From Eulemur rufifrons (lineage: Eukaryota; Chordata; Mammalia; Primates; Lemuridae), in contig NC_090989.1 in the NCBI RefSeq assembly GCF_041146395.1, positions 250,346,843 to 250,410,842 on the forward strand: a DNA stretch of 64,000 nt, in the 5' to 3' direction. The translations under genes and the position numbers were made by a program. Positions within the stretch are counted from its first letter, which is position 1. Each line of letters starts with the position of its first letter. Positions 35,936 through 49,156 of this stretch are shown here, in pieces. The notes under the pieces were generated by a model that saw only the letters and a list, made by a program, of their open reading frames with translations, did no database searches and had not been told where the DNA came from.

Positions 35936-38264
35936 CTGAGTTGAGGACTTAACTCCTTTTTTCACATAGATCCCAAAACTTGTTGTACTGGTGGTGGGAG
36001 TGGTGGTTTTGTTTGCTTTGGTGTGGTTTTCATATACTAGAATTTTCAGGAATGAAACTTCCTTGTAAATCAGAGAACTTTGTTTTGTCTAGAACTTTAC
36101 CAAGAGTTGTCACCATTTTGGAAAATCTTATCACCAATGGCAATGCTTCTTGTGGTGGTTGAGGGGCCAGCGATGTCCAGGTGCTCAGCTGTCTACGGTT
36201 GTCATGTGCAGGGCCATTTGACAGTAGCCTCTGACTAGTTTGTTATGTCCTTTGTGCAGTCACATGCAAGCATTTGCAATTCAAATACATACAATGTTAT
36301 AATAAATCTTCTTAAAACTTTGCTCTTACATTCCAATTAAGGCATCAAGCTTAGTTTTTTTTTAATGTATCTCTGGAATGGTTATATTATCTACAAATTT
36401 TATTTCTGGAGAGTAAAGGGGTTGAAAATACATGTTTGAGAGAATCATTATGTAGATAAATGAAGCCCTCTGTGTTGATGAGATCAATTAGGGGCCGTAT
36501 ATAAAGCAGTGGTTACTATTTGTGGGGTCACAGACACCTTTGAGAATTTAATGGAAGTTATGAACACATTTCCTGAAAACAAATAAGCACACATATATCC
36601 AAACTATTCACACAGTGTCAGTGGTGTACTCAGAAGTCAGGTGGAGCCTAACCTCTTTACATGGCTGAGAAGTGTTTCTGGCCATGCTTTCTTCTCAGAA
36701 ATGAGGAGCTATTCTACATGCCATATACATTACAATGTGATCATCTTATTTTCCTAGAAGAAGAATCCCTTCTCTCTTACCGCAGGAGGAAATCTACTTT
36801 GTCTAATGAAATCTACAAAGCTGAATGATCACTTTTGGTAAGGCTGGGGATTTGACTCCTCAAGGAAATGCTTGAGTAGCAGCAGACGGCCATTACAAGG
36901 CAGATTCTGCTAACTGAAAGTGTGCTTCTTCACTGATTGTACATTCCTCACTTAGGGGTCCTCGAAGACCCACCTCTGCTCTGAGCCCTGCAGCAGACAG
37001 AAGTGCCAGACATACCTGGATCCCAGCAATAAGAACCACTTAGGCTCAACCTGGAACATTCCCTTCATTCCTCTTCTCCCCACTTGTGCCCTCCACAACC
37101 ACCGTAAATATAGTTGCACTATATTAGAGCATGTGTGCTTGTGGATGCCAGAGAGTTTGAGGGATACTTATAAGGGTGATGTACAGACTGTTGTTTTCCA
37201 TAATGCTACATTGCCTACTATTTTTTCATGTGAAAAAATTTACTGAATACAAAATATTGTCCCAAATGATCTGAAGTCACTGCTTAGCCTCAAGAAAAGT
37301 GAACATGGTTCTATCATCCTTATACAAGTCTCCAAACATTATTAGATGTTTCATTTCTGTTTATTACTACCAATAATTTATGAAAACCAATGGCAATACT
37401 CAAAACTAAATAAAACAAAACCAAAATTATCAAAACACAAAAGAGAGAAGCATAGAAAGAAACAAGTTGGGGGAAAGGGAGGAGAAGGGAAGGAGAGTTG
37501 GAGGGAGGGAGGAAAGAAACTACAGGTAATAATAGACTAATAGAGAAAATGTAACTGTATAAGTTTAATATCCTGAAATTAGTTATTGTTTAATGAAAAC
37601 TTGAAGTAGCAAAAATATGAGGGTGTCAAACAATAGAATATGTTCCATTAAGAAAGAGGAAGTAAACATGGTAAAACTCTTCCCTACAAAACAGACATTT
37701 TAAAAAGCCAATAGTCACAAAGGGAAGAGAGGGGAGTGGACAGATAGTTTGGAGCTACACGTGTTCCCTTAACTCTTTTGAATTCTGACACTTTATTCCC
37801 ACTGCTTATGGAAATGAACCAAATCCTCTAAGTATGCTGCACAAGAAAAGACAGTTCCCAATCACTTGTCCCAGGACATCTGTACATAATAACATCTACT
37901 TTCTTACTGGGGAAGAAAAGGAAAAGAAAAAAATAAACTCACTGGGAAGCAAAGTATGAGAAGACCAATATTTATCTTTGAAATTTTTAATTAATGACTT
38001 ATTTTTGTTCTTGGATATATAAATCTAAATAATTTGGCATAGAATGTAGGACATAGTTGGTGCTCAATAAATATTTGCTAAATATATAAATGAATAAAAA
38101 TATATTACATAGCCAATATCCTTAAATTGAGAACACCAAGTTTATTATTTCTCTTCCAGTGATTTAAGCATGGCTCCAGCTACAGCATTTTTAGCTTGTA
38201 TTCTATACTTCACACACGAGGAACTAAATTTAACATATTGAAAAGAAACCAAATTGGTACACAA
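35936..38264. other. Intergenic, no gene recognised
   Basis: A weak hAT-like stretch at 36511-36640 (cagtggttactatttgtggggtcac, cacctttgagaattt) resembles the one at 60105. Otherwise unique, with a purine-rich run at 37440-37520. Confidence 0.4.
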
Positions 38265-38370
38265 AGCAAATGTGTGTGGGGAACCTACTATATATTAGGC
38301 TCTGTGCTGGCAGCTGAGTGGCCACTACAAGAGACATAAGACAAGGTCCTGCCCTCGAGTCTATTTCTCC
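38265..38370 (-). repeat. L2 LINE 3' end fragment
   Basis: aacctactatatattaggctctgtgctggcag and aaggtcctgccctcgag match the antisense L2 end. Confidence 0.6.
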
Positions 38371-38689
38371 CTCCTGCTCTGGGTGATGTAGAGAACTGTG
38401 TGGACTAGTGAGGTAGCTGAGCCACACAGCCAATGCCCTTCCAGTAGGCACGTCCTTGGCTGCCTGGTGGTGTCACAGGGGACCGTGAGCCAAACCACAG
38501 GGGACAGCAGGAATGACTGAAGGAGCACCAAGTTAGATGAGGCCTTGAACAAGCCCAGTGGAAGGGAGAAATGTGACGTGATAGGGCTGCCTGCCTTTTA
38601 CCAAGCGTAAGGTTTATCATCACCTGCTCTCAGGGCTCCCATGTGCTCCGTCAGCAATTCACAGAGGCTACTGGAATGGCAGACCAGTT

Positions 38690-39850
38690 CTGAATGGGTC
38701 AACACTGGCTCTTAAAAAAGTGATTCTTACAAGCAAATATTACCGAGTTGTAATCCATTGTGTGTTTATGACAGTTTGTTTACACACTTACCAGTTGATA
38801 AGCATTTCCCCTCCTTTTTTTTTTTTTACTATTATGAATAAAACTACTATAAGCAAACACCTATGAACAGGCTTTTGTGTGGACATATATCCTCATTTCT
38901 CTTGGGTAAATATCTAGAATTGGGATTGCTGGGTCAAATGGTAAGTGTATGTTTCACTTTTTTATAATTGTCAAACTATTTTCCGAAGTGGCTATACCAT
39001 TTTGCATTCCCACCAGCAATGCATGTGAGTTCCAATTGCTCTGCGTCCTCACCAGCATTTAGTATTGTCAGCTGCTTTTTTTTTCTTAATTTGATGGGTA
39101 GTTGTATGTCACTGTGGCTTTAATTTGCATTTTCCTAATAACCAGTGATGCTGAGCTTCTTTTCATATGCTTATTTGCTATTCATAACTCACCTTTAGTG
39201 AAGTGCCTATTCAGATCTTTTGCCAATTTTTTGAATTGGGCTGTTTGTTTTCTTATTATTGAGTTAGGAGAATTCTTTAAGTATTCTGGATTCAAGTTTT
39301 TTTTATCATAAAGGACCTGTATCCAGCATACTTAAAGAAGTTTGTGTTTTAAAAATATTTTCTCCCAGTCTATGAATTGTCTTTTCATTTTCTTAACAGT
39401 ATCTTTCAAAGAGCAGGGCTTTTAATTTTGATGAAGACCAATTTATCAATGTTTTCTTTTGTGTTTCATGCTTTTTGTGGCTTACTTCAGAAATCTTTAC
39501 TGAATCCAAAGTCAAAAAAATTTTACTCCTTTGTTTTTATGTAGAAGTTTTTTTAAATTTTAAATTTAGGCCTATTATCCATTTCAAGTTAATTTTTGCA
39601 GATGGTGTGAATAGTTTTTTTTTTTTTTTGCATGTGGTTGTTCAATTATTTCAGCATCTTCAGTTGAAAAGACTATCATTTTTTTTCTATCAAATTGCCT
39701 TGACACCCTTGTTAAAAATCAGTTGACCATTTTCTGTGTCTATTTTTGGACTCTCTTTTTGTTCCATTAATCTATGTGTCTATCTTTTCATTAAAACCAC
39801 ATTGTCTTGATTACTACAGCTTTCATAGGCTATAATTTTAAATGGGAAAA
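38690..39850 (-). mobile_element. Old L1 3' region (antisense)
   Basis: Long run of antisense L1M landmarks: gaattgggattgctgggtcaaatgg, ccgaagtggctataccattttgcattcccaccagcaatg, ctttaatttgcattttcc, agatcttttgccaattttttgaattggg, and on to ccattaatctatgtgtctat. No intact frame. Confidence 0.85.
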
Positions 39851-40919
39851 AGCATTATAGTTCTTTGAATAACATGCTTATTATAAAAATATGTATATAT
39901 AGGAAAGACTGAAACATGCAAAAATAAGATATGAGATTGTAGGTGGTAATGTTCTCTATTTTTTTTTTTTTTAAAGTTTCTTTTACCCTTAGGACTAGGC
40001 TTTGGTTCTGCCAGGGGGAAATGGCAGGAAATAGTCTACTATATTCTTCTTTCTCCCAAGGTTTTAGAGTATATCTGTCAGAAGAAAGACGTCTTTACCT
40101 GTAACTATTTCACTGACCCAGATCCACCCGCCTTCACTGGATTTATGCTTTTCTTGACTCTGCAGTCCTTGGGAAGATCAGTGCCCATTGGTGGCAAATT
40201 CTCTAGGGGTTTTGTTATTTCTCAGAATGTAGGCAATGTAGAAATCATGTGAGATACGATCAGTCAAACATTTTCACATCAGTTCTGTTCTGTAACAATT
40301 CTTCATTCACTCACTTGCTTATTCATTCACCCTATCTTTAATGATTTATTGATTTCTGCTATTCACAAGTAACAGTATTGAAATTGCAGAGAGGAAGAAG
40401 ACTAAATCTCTGCCTTCAAGGAGCTCATAGTCTAGTCAAGGGAAGAGGTTTACACGAATTGCTCCACGGGGTATGACGCTGCTAGGCTGGGTATCTGTTC
40501 AAGGTAAAGTGCTGGCCCCACAGAGAAAATGGCCTGTTCTCTTCACTTTCTTCTCAGCTAGGACTAGTCAATGATTTCCCAATTTCCACAAATCAAAGAT
40601 GGCTCTCCTGCAGTTTCCTATCACTTTCAGTAGATGACCTTCATGACGGAAATAATGGTCACCAGAAGTGAACGTCCATCCTCATTGTCCTGCCTCCCAG
40701 AGTACAAACTGCCAGCAGCTGTGCCTTCCCCTCCTGAGGGAAGTGTTCTCCTCCTGGCAAAGACAGGTCCCTTCTCAGGGGAGAGGGCCCACCCCTTCCG
40801 GCCATCCTGGGAGCCTTGTCCCATAGGCTACCCCCTCTCTCCTCTGTGCTTAAACCTGCAATTCCATTACCTATTAGAGTAGAATCATTCCCTGATTGTG
40901 CAGGCTTCATCTGCTGCCA
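39851..40919. other. Intergenic with a short L2 fragment
   Basis: L2-like antisense text at 40310-40460 (tgccttcaaggagctcatagtctagtc). The overlapping frames at 40627-40910 sit in GC-richer DNA but show no known domain. Confidence 0.45.
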
Positions 40920-42205
40920 CCTGATTCTCTGTCCTCTTTTATTCTAACCTTCTCCAAAAAAAGTCACCTACGCAATGTTCCACTTCCCCGTAAGACTTAA
41001 CATTCCTCAGTCCGGCTCCTATTGCCCTATCACATTTGCTCTTGCTGTGGTTGCCTATAAGTGTTACCGCTGCTCAATTCTGGAACACTGTGCAGGTCTC
41101 ATTTCAACACTCCTACCTTCTTCCCTGGCTTCACTGATGCCACGCTCCTGGTTTTTCTCCACTTCTCTGGGCATTCCCTCTCAATATCCTTTGCTATCGC
41201 CTCTTCCATTACTTGAGCCCTAAATGTCAGAGTTTTTCCCAGGCTCAGCCCTGTGTCTTCTCTAGAACAGAGAACTCTCTTCCTAGGTAATTTTAACCAC
41301 CCCTATGTCTTTAAGTGCCACCTGGGACATCTTTTTGAAGCTTCAAACCTACATGTTCAACTACTACTTACTTGATGTCTTTACTAGGGTGTTCCAAAGG
41401 CACCTCAAATTTAACATGTTGAAAACTAAACATTTGCTCTTAACTGCCTCCACCCCATGTGTTCTTTTAGCAGTGCTCATTCCAGGAAAGCACAAAAAGC
41501 ATCTGTCCATATGCTTATACTAGAGACGTCCTTAACATCTCATCTCCACATTCATTTTTTCCAGTCTTACAGGCACAGCCTCAAAATAAAATGTTGGATC
41601 CGTCCAACTCGCTCCCTCTTCACACATCATTTCTTGCACAGCCTCCTATTGGTCTCCACTTTACTACAGTTACCTACTTCCAATCTATTCCCGACAGAGA
41701 AGTCACAGTCATCTTGTAAAATGTAATTACTGTAAATCACTTGCCTATTTTAAACCTTTTGCTGTCTTCCCATCATACTTAAGATAAAATCCATACTCTG
41801 TAATGTGGATGACAAGGCCTGTCATGATTTGGATTGTGCCCGTCTCTTCAGCCTCTTCTCATACCACCGCACCTCAAGAACTGTCCTGCCACAGGGCCTT
41901 GGCACATGCTCCTTAGAACACCTCCTCCCCCACTCTATACTTCACTAAGTCCTATTCATCTTTCAAATCCCAGCTTAAATGTAATGTCCTCAAGCAGACT
42001 TTTCTTGTCTCCATCAATCTAAAGTGATTACCATAGATCTAAGTAGATGATTATCATGAATATATCATATATATTTCTTTTTAGTAAGTTAATATCCATA
42101 TTCCCCATCAGACTATAAGCTCCTTTAAGGTAGGGATCATGTCTGTCTTGTTTGCCTGTGCTTCTGGTGCCTAGCTTTGTGTCTGGCAAATAGTGGTCAC
42201 ATAAG
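40920..42205 (+). mobile_element. L2 LINE, long 3' part
   Basis: Sense L2 end with many landmarks in order: ttgctgtcttcccatcatact, gataaaatccatactctgta, gacaaggcctgtcatgatttgg, cacagggccttggcacatgctcc, cctattcatctttcaaatcccagc and tataagctcctttaaggtaggg. Heavily mutated, no intact frame. Confidence 0.78.
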
Positions 42206-42300
42206 TGTATTAGTTTTCTATTGCTGCTGTAACAAATCACCACAACTTAATGGCTTAAAACAACACAAATTTATCCTCTTACAGTTCTGGATGTTTGTCT
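42206..42300 (-). mobile_element. MLT1 (MaLR) LTR end fragment
   Basis: gtattagttttctattgctgctgtaacaaatcaccaca, cttaaaacaacacaaatttat and ttacagttctgga are the antisense end of MLT1-class LTRs. Confidence 0.7.
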
Positions 42301-42380
42301 CCCAACACAGTTTAAACTCCTCTTCCTCAGTGAAGCATCCCTGGCCCTCTTCACTCATTAACTCACTCAATGGCTGTTCA

Positions 42381-42760
42381 GTGTGGCAGGCTGAATAATT
42401 GTCCCCAAGAATCTCCACTTCCTAATACCCAGAAGTTGTGAATATGTTACTTTCTATGGCCAAAAGGACTTTCCAAATCTGATTAAGGTAAGGATCTTGA
42501 GATGAGGAAGAAGAGAGAAAGAGATGCTAAGACAGAAGGTGAATAGAAGATGGAAGTAGATTTGAAGATGCTACACTGCTGGATTTGAAGATAAAGGGGC
42601 CATGAGCCAAGGAACACAGGGATGTGGTTCTGGTAGCTGGAGAAGGCAAGCACATGGATTCCCCCCTGGGGCCTCCAGAAGGAGCTAACTCTTCTGACAC
42701 CTTGATTTTTGCTCTATAAAACTCATTTAGGACTTCTGACATCCAGAACTGTAACACTTC
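42381..42760 (+). mobile_element. MLT1 (MaLR) solitary LTR
   Basis: tgtggcaggctgaataattgtccccaagaatctcc, aatatgttactttctatggcc, atctgattaaggtaaggatcttgagatg, ggcctccagaaggagctaac and ttctgacatccagaactgtaa follow MLT1 order. Confidence 0.78.
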
Positions 42761-42959
42761 TATCCTGGTGCTGGAAATCCTATCCAGAACCATCAGGCAA
42801 GAGAAAGAAAGAAAAGGTATCAAAATAGGGGAAGAGGAGATCACATTTATTATTAAAAGACATGTTCTTTGGGTAAAGAATTCTAAATTGGCAGTTTTTA
42901 TAATATTTCTTTCAATACCCTTGAGGTAGGTATCTTTCAGCTGACCTCTGGCTTCCATG

Positions 42960-43720
42960 TTTGCTGTTGAGATGCCAGCTATTGGTCCAATCTTTGCTAC
43001 TTTGTTGGTAATCTCCCCTTTTCCTTTTGTTATGGTTAAGATTTGCTCTTTGCATCTGATTTTCTGCAGTTTTACTGTGATGCATCTAGGTGTAGATTTC
43101 TTTTTACTCTGTTGAGTTTCATTTGGGCTTATTGAATAACAAAATTGATGTCTTTAATGAGTTCTCTGAAATTCTTTGACATTGTCTTTTCAAATATTTC
43201 CTCTGCTCCATTTTATCTCTCTTCTCCATTTTAGACTTCATTTGTGTGAATGTTAGACCTTCTCACTTGATCCTCTATGTGGCTTATTCAATATTATATT
43301 CCTTTTAAAAAATTTCATTAGGCTTCATTCTAAATATTTTTCTCTGACTCAGCTTTCAGTTCACAAATTCTCTCTTCAATTGTATGTAATACGCTGTTAA
43401 ACCCATCCATTCAGTTAATTTTACTTTTTGTGTTTTTCAATTCTATAATTTCTAGTTGGCTCTTGCCCAGTTTTATAATGTCACCTCTTATAGTTTCTAT
43501 TACTTTGATGAAATTTTTAAGAACACATTTATATCCATGAGCATATTAGTATTGCTATTTTACAACATCTGCGTAATAATTCTAATGTTTAGATTCTTGT
43601 TGCTCTGTTGTTTGTTGTTTATTGTTTTACTTGGTTCTGGCTTGAGATGTCTTGAGTCTTATAATCTTTCATAGTTTGTTGAACAAATTAAAATTATATT
43701 CAGTGATAGTTTGAGACCCA
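42960..43720 (-). mobile_element. Old LINE fragment (L1-type, antisense)
   Basis: ttctgcagttttactgtgatgcatctaggtgtag, tttcaaatatttcctctgctcc, gttaaacccatccattcag and aattctataatttctagttggctctt are familiar from antisense old L1 internal sequence. Confidence 0.6.
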
Positions 43721-44201
43721 AGATGCTGTTATTTTCCTCCACAGAGGATTTTCCTCTTTTTTCTTCCATAGATATCTGAGTACATTAGCAGTTTGAAACC
43801 AATATTTGAGAGTTTTGCAGGCTGGAATAAAATCCATTCCCCATGCTTCCAGATTGCAAGTTTTGCCACAAGTGAGAGGAATATTATATTAGGGCTTCCT
43901 AGTCTTTGAGGGAGATGAATGCCAGTCCCTAAACCTTCATGTATCTGAGTTTTCAAAATCTTAGCTCTGTGTCTCAGCTGTTTCTAATCCCTTGCCAAAG
44001 AGCCTCAGAGCCAAAATGGCAGTCCTTGTGGTTCCAGGATACAGAGCGGGTGATTTTCCAAGTTCTCAGTGAAGCTCTGCCTCTCAGCTTCCTTTTAACT
44101 ATCAGCAAATCCTCCTTTCCAAAAAGGCTCTGGCTCACTGATTTGAACTCTAATTGTTTTCTTGTTCTAATTCCTTACTATCTTGCTAGATCTCTGATGC
44201 T

Positions 44202-44203
44202 TG

Positions 44204-44238
<35 letters not shown>

Positions 44239-44239
44239 A
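44202..44239. repeat. (GT)n microsatellite
   Basis: About 18 GT units with one GC interruption (tgtgtgcgtg). Confidence 0.97.
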
Positions 44240-44344
44240 TTTTGTTCAGCTTTTTAAATTGTCTTCAAGAGGGAGATTTGGTTGAAATAATCTCATCTGC
44301 TGGCCCTAGAATCTGGAATATGGGTTAATGTTTTAATGTGGGAG

Positions 44345-45540
44345 ACCAAAAATAAACAAACAAGTAAATAAATATTGTGGCAGGTGGTGATAAGTGCTAT
44401 AGAAAAAAACTAAGGCAGAATAAGGGAGATAGGAATGCCAGGGGTGAAGGAGAGAGTTGCCAGGGAGTGACCTTCCAAAATTATGACACTTGAGCAAATA
44501 ACCATGAACAATGACAGAGGTAACTGGTCTAGGCAATTGTGGGTGTAGCTGGGGCAGAGTATGTGTAAGGGGCACAAGTAGTAAGAGAGAAAATTATGTG
44601 GTGAGAGAGGAAGCTGGAGAGCAAGATTATGTGGGGCCTCACAGGTCATTATTGTCTTTGGATGTTACTCTGAATGAGATGAGAAGCCATTAAAAGTTGT
44701 GAGCAAAAGAGGGATTTTGTTAGCATATATTTGGGAACAAAAATAAATAAATAAATAAAAGAGGGATTTGATCTTACCTGCATTTTAAATTGATCACTCT
44801 GGCCTCTGTGTCAAGAACTGACTATAGTGGGGTAGAGGAAGAAAGTGGTCCAGGTGGGAAGTTATTGAAATAATTCAGGTGAGAGAATGCAATATGATGG
44901 AAGCATGGACCAGGATCGTAGCAGCAGAGGTGGTGAAGAAAAGTGTTCAGATTTTTAGTATGTAGTATTAAATATTTTGAAGGTAAAGCAAACAGGATTT
45001 ACTGATGTGTTGGTTATGGGATGACAGAGAAAGGCAGGAGATAAGGTTTTGGCCTGGGCAACTAGAGGACAGAGAAACCATTTCCTAAGATGTGGAAGAC
45101 CGTATGAGGAGAAGATGGCAGTGGACGGTTGGAGGATGTTGGTGGAAAACCAAGAGTTTGATTTGGGGCAGGCTAATTTTGAGATCCCTATTAGATGTTC
45201 AAGTAAAGATTTGAATAGAGGTTGACTACAAGTCTGTAATTTAGGAAGAGGTCAGGGCTAGAATTGTAAATTTGAGAGTCATTGGTGTATAAATGCTTTC
45301 CAAGCTTAGGGACTAGGGATGGTGTTACCTAGGGAGTAAGTCAAGACAAAGAAATGACAAGGTTTTATGGCTAAACTCTGGAGTTTTCTAATACTTAGTA
45401 ATCAGTAGGTGAGAAGGACCTAACCAGCTAGTGGAATAGAAGGAGAACCAAGAGAAAGTGATGTCTCAAGCCAAATGAAGAAAGTGATTCAAAAGAAGCA
45501 TGATCAACAGTTGCTGTCAGTTGCAGGTAAAGCCATAGCC
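44345..45540 (-). mobile_element. L2 LINE, long antisense copy
   Basis: Order of antisense L2 landmarks: ggtggtgataagtgctataga, ttatgtggggcctcacaggtc, gaatgagatgagaagccatta, attgatcactctggcctctgtg, ggtgggaagttattgaaataattcagg, gaaggtaaagcaaacaggatttactg, gatccctattagatgttcaag and gagagtcattggtgtataaatg. A small (AAAT)n duplication interrupts it at 44728-44770, where 'gagggattt' is repeated. Confidence 0.8.
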
Positions 45541-46201
45541 ATGGATTAAGCAATGCTGAGGCCACATTTTAGAAAGTAAATATAATGAGTAAATAACATT
45601 TGACAATACTGGCATTAGAATGACTTTCGTTCTTTGGAGCAAAATCCAAGAAAAAGAATTCTAATGGGAACCTCTGAGCACCAGCAAATAACAGCCTTAT
45701 ATGGTACCAACATGACAGAAGTGCCTCTCCATCTCAGCCACAAAAATCTCAATGGTTTTTTCCTTTATTTATTTGTAGTATTATTTCTTTAGTCTCACAA
45801 ATAGCTTTGTACACTTTAATTTCTGGATTTTTTTTATTTTTCATATTCTCAAATTTCATCACATATTCCCATATTTGTTGATATAGGACCAGGTGGGTAT
45901 TATATAACTTTTGAGCTCATACAAAAGGAACATTTGGAATCTCCAAAGAATAGAAAGAATCTTGCATGTCTACAAGTTCTCAAATGTTTTCCCAAATAAC
46001 AAAACATTAATAAAGCGTTAAGTATCATAATTATTTCTAAATTATATATGTATCTCTATAATTAGTTCTTTAAGTCTTTCTTTTAAACATAATTTATTTT
46101 CCTTTCTCCATAGAATACATTTAATCACTAATTTCCATATAGAATGAGAAATCCAACTTTCTTTCATCACAATAGTTTCCTGATTGTCTTTCAATTTAAA
46201 A
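45541..46201. other. Intergenic, no feature recognised
   Basis: AT-rich, no repeat named. Confidence 0.4.
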
Positions 46202-46217
46202 ATTTTAATGAGATATT

Positions 46218-46580
46218 GGCCAGGCATGGTGGCTCACGCCTGTAATCTTAACACTCTGGGAGGCCGGGGTGGGAGGATTGCTTGAGGTCAAGAGTTCGAG
46301 ACCAGCCTGAGCAAGAACGAGACCCCGTCTCTACTAAAAGTAGAAAGAAATTATCTGGCCAACTAAAAAAAAAAATATATATATATATATAAAAATTTAG
46401 CTGGGCATGGTGGTGCATGCCTGTAGTCCCAGCTACTTGGGAGGCTGAGGCAAGAGGATTACCTGAGCCCAGGAGTTTGAGGTTGCTGTGAGCTAGCCTG
46501 ATGCCACGGCACTCTAGCCCGGGCAGAGCGAGACTCTGTCTCAAAAAAAAAAAAAAAAAAAAAAAGAGAAAGAAAAAAAC
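46218..46580 (+). mobile_element. Full-length Alu
   Basis: Strepsirrhine Alu with an (AT)n expansion in the linker (46375-46391) and a long A-rich tail. Exact 16-bp TSD, ATTTTAATGAGATATT, at 46202-46217 and 46581-46596. Confidence 0.95.
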
Positions 46581-46737
46581 ATTTTAATGAGATATTAAAT
46601 ATGCTTAAACTACTTAAATTATTTACAATTGGAAATGGTTCCTTTTTAAAGCACATTTGGATATATTTTATGGACACAGAAAATCTTTTGGTTTTAGGAA
46701 AAATAAAGTGAACTAATAGCATTGATACAATATAACA

Positions 46738-47125
46738 TAGTGGTTAAGAATGATGGTGTTGAATTCAGTCAGGCCTGTATTTAAATCTCAGATCTGCTAC
46801 TATCTAGTTTAATAACCTTGGGCAAATCACTTAATCTTTTTTTTTTTTTTTTAGCATATTACAGGGGTACAAATGTTTAGGTTAAATATATTGCTTTTGC
46901 TCCACCCAAGTCAGAGCTTCAAGCGTGTCCATCCCCCAGACGGTGCGCACCACACCCATCAGGTGTTAATATACCCATCCCCTCCTCCCCCCTCCCACCC
47001 ACTTAATCTTTCTTAACCTCATTCCTTATCTGTAAAATAAGGATAATAATTCTTGCCTCATGGGATCATTATGATTTTACAGGGCCAAACATTGGGTAGT
47101 TGCTGAATAAAAGTATTCTTCTTCT
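46738..47125 (+). repeat. MIR SINE, split by an L1 tail
   Basis: MIR body at 46738-46839 (acatagtggttaagaatgatgg, ttaaatctcagatctgctac, cttgggcaaatcacttaatc) resumes at 47012 (cttaacctcattccttatctgtaaaataagg). Confidence 0.82.
46840..46999 (-). mobile_element. Very short L1 3' tail nested in the MIR
   Basis: On the minus strand it ends ..aacctaaacatttgtacccctgtaatatgc plus poly(A), the strepsirrhine L1 tail, and includes the accgtctgggggatggacacg unit also seen at 3197-3460. TSD CACTTAATCTTT is at 46828-46839 and 47000-47011. Confidence 0.88.
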
Positions 47126-47127
47126 TT

Positions 47128-47156
47128 GTCATCATCATCATCATCATCATTGTCAT
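47128..47156. repeat. (TCA)n microsatellite
   Basis: Seven tandem catcat-type triplets, one interruption. Confidence 0.9.
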
Positions 47157-47329
47157 TCAACAATCTCCAAAGTGAAGTAGTTAAAACAATAAGCTAGAGT
47201 AAGCACTATCATTACCAAAGGTTGGAATTGGGTTTACAGGAAAGATATTGATTTATATTAAGGCTTTAACAATAAAATACACTAGGGAGGAAAGGGAGGG
47301 AAGACTCACTGCATTCCTTGTGCTGGATG

Positions 47330-47530
47330 CCAGGTGTTTTTACAGACAGCTTTCAGTTAAACCTGACAACAACCCCGGAAGGGAGGTAGTATATGCCCAT
47401 TTTATAGATGGAAATCGAACCTCAGAAGGGCTCAGTGATTTGGCCAAGATCACATAGCTGTTAACGGGCTGAATCACTACTCAACTCTACTTTTTTTTTA
47501 TTCCAAAGCCAGTGCTGTTTATACTAAACT
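47330..47530 (-). repeat. MIR SINE
   Basis: Antisense MIR: cctgacaacaaccccggaagggaggtag, cccattttatagatggaaatcg and gccaagatcacatagctg. Confidence 0.72.
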
Positions 47531-48776
47531 TCCAAATTAGAGTCACTTTGGGAACTATTCAAATGAGGTCACCCACCCTCATCTAGTCCATATCTGAATC
47601 AAAAGCTTGTGGGTAGTCAAGGCTTTGAGAGCCCTCGGCTTTTATTCTCTCTTTCATCCACAGTCTAACCACGTCAAAGGAACCCCAGAATTCAGAGAGC
47701 TGGTAACCACATCTGCTGCCTGCACATCGCCTGACTCTGCTGGCTCTTCTCTGCATGGAGTTGGAACATTTGCTACCCTGGACAGTGCCCTGCCTTGGCT
47801 GGCAAATCCGATGCAGCTGGGTCTGAGCTGACTGTACCTCCTGTGGTCCCACGGATGCAGTAACGCTAATTACCAGTCACCCTTGGGTTGAAGAAGTTGT
47901 CTGACTCAGCAAGGCTGGCATTTCCTCCTACACAGTTCTTTCCAGCTCGTTGGCAATGGTATCCACGAGTGGCTGGAGAATTCTGATAACAGCTTGCTGG
48001 TTGGATTCCAGGGGGCTAGCTCAGATTCTGCTGAAGACTCATTGGAAGCTGGTGAAATACTGACAAAGGAAGTTAATGATGACAACTCTGGAAACTTTGG
48101 CTACCTCCATGGATGTCTTCACAACTATTTAAAGCATCACCTTGGAGCTAACTGAGACACAAGAAAATGAAACAAACGTCATGAATGAAAATTAACAATC
48201 AGTCTGTGACCCACTTAAGTAGATGTTATGCTTCTTGCCAGAGGCCTGGCAGAAAGTACACCCTGATTTAATGGCTTGCTGCCTTCATTTTCATCATTCT
48301 CAGGTGGAAATTACACAATTGTCTCCTAATTCCCTTGCAGCACTGTGCCCTCTTCTCACATCTGTTCTTGGTAGCTTTTTCTAACTATGTACTACTTCAG
48401 AAAACACAGCAAGCAAAGAGCTGGAAAAGATGACTGGCTCAAACAATTGTGGATAGTGACATGGAAAGTTACACTTATTATGCAATATCAAAGTTGTAAA
48501 ACTTGAGTGAAGATATTATGTATTTCTGTAAGCTGTTGGCAACATTTCTTCTTTCAAGACTTTGCAAGCTTGAGATTTAATTAACTTTTTAGTTACATCT
48601 CCTTTATTATGTAATCTATGTTCTTGTCTAGCACTGTGCAATAGAAACAGTGTGAGCTACATGTCATTTTAAAGTTTCTAGTAGCTACCTTAAAAATATT
48701 AAAGAGGTAAAACTAATTTTAATAATATACATTAACCCAATCTATCCAAAATATTATTTCAACATGTAATCAATAT
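47531..48776. other. Intergenic, no feature recognised
   Basis: Moderate GC. Frames at 47583-47852 on both strands have no family match by eye. Confidence 0.4.
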
Positions 48777-48790
48777 AAAAATTTATTAGT

Positions 48791-49142
48791 GGCCGGGCGC
48801 GGTGGCTCACGCTTGTAATCCTAGCACTCTGGGAGGCCGAGGCGGGTGGATCGCTTGAGGTCAGGAGTTCGAGACCAGCCTGAGCAAGAGTGAGACCCCG
48901 TCTCTACTAAAAATAGAAAGAAATTATATGGACAACTAAAATATATATATACGAAAAAAAAAATTAGCCAGGCATGGTGGCGCATGCCTGTAATCCTAGC
49001 TACTCGGGAGGCTGAGGCAGGAGGATTGCTGGAGCCCAGGAGTTTGAGGTTGCTGTGAGCTAAGCTGACGCCACGGCACTCACTCTAGCCCGGGCAACAG
49101 AGTGAGACTCTGTCTCAAAAAAAAAAAAAAAAAAGAAAGAAA
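48791..49142 (+). mobile_element. Young full-length Alu
   Basis: Near-consensus strepsirrhine Alu. TSD AAAAATTTATTAGT is at 48777-48790 and 49143-49156, exact. Confidence 0.96.
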
Positions 49143-49156
49143 AAAAATTTATTAGT

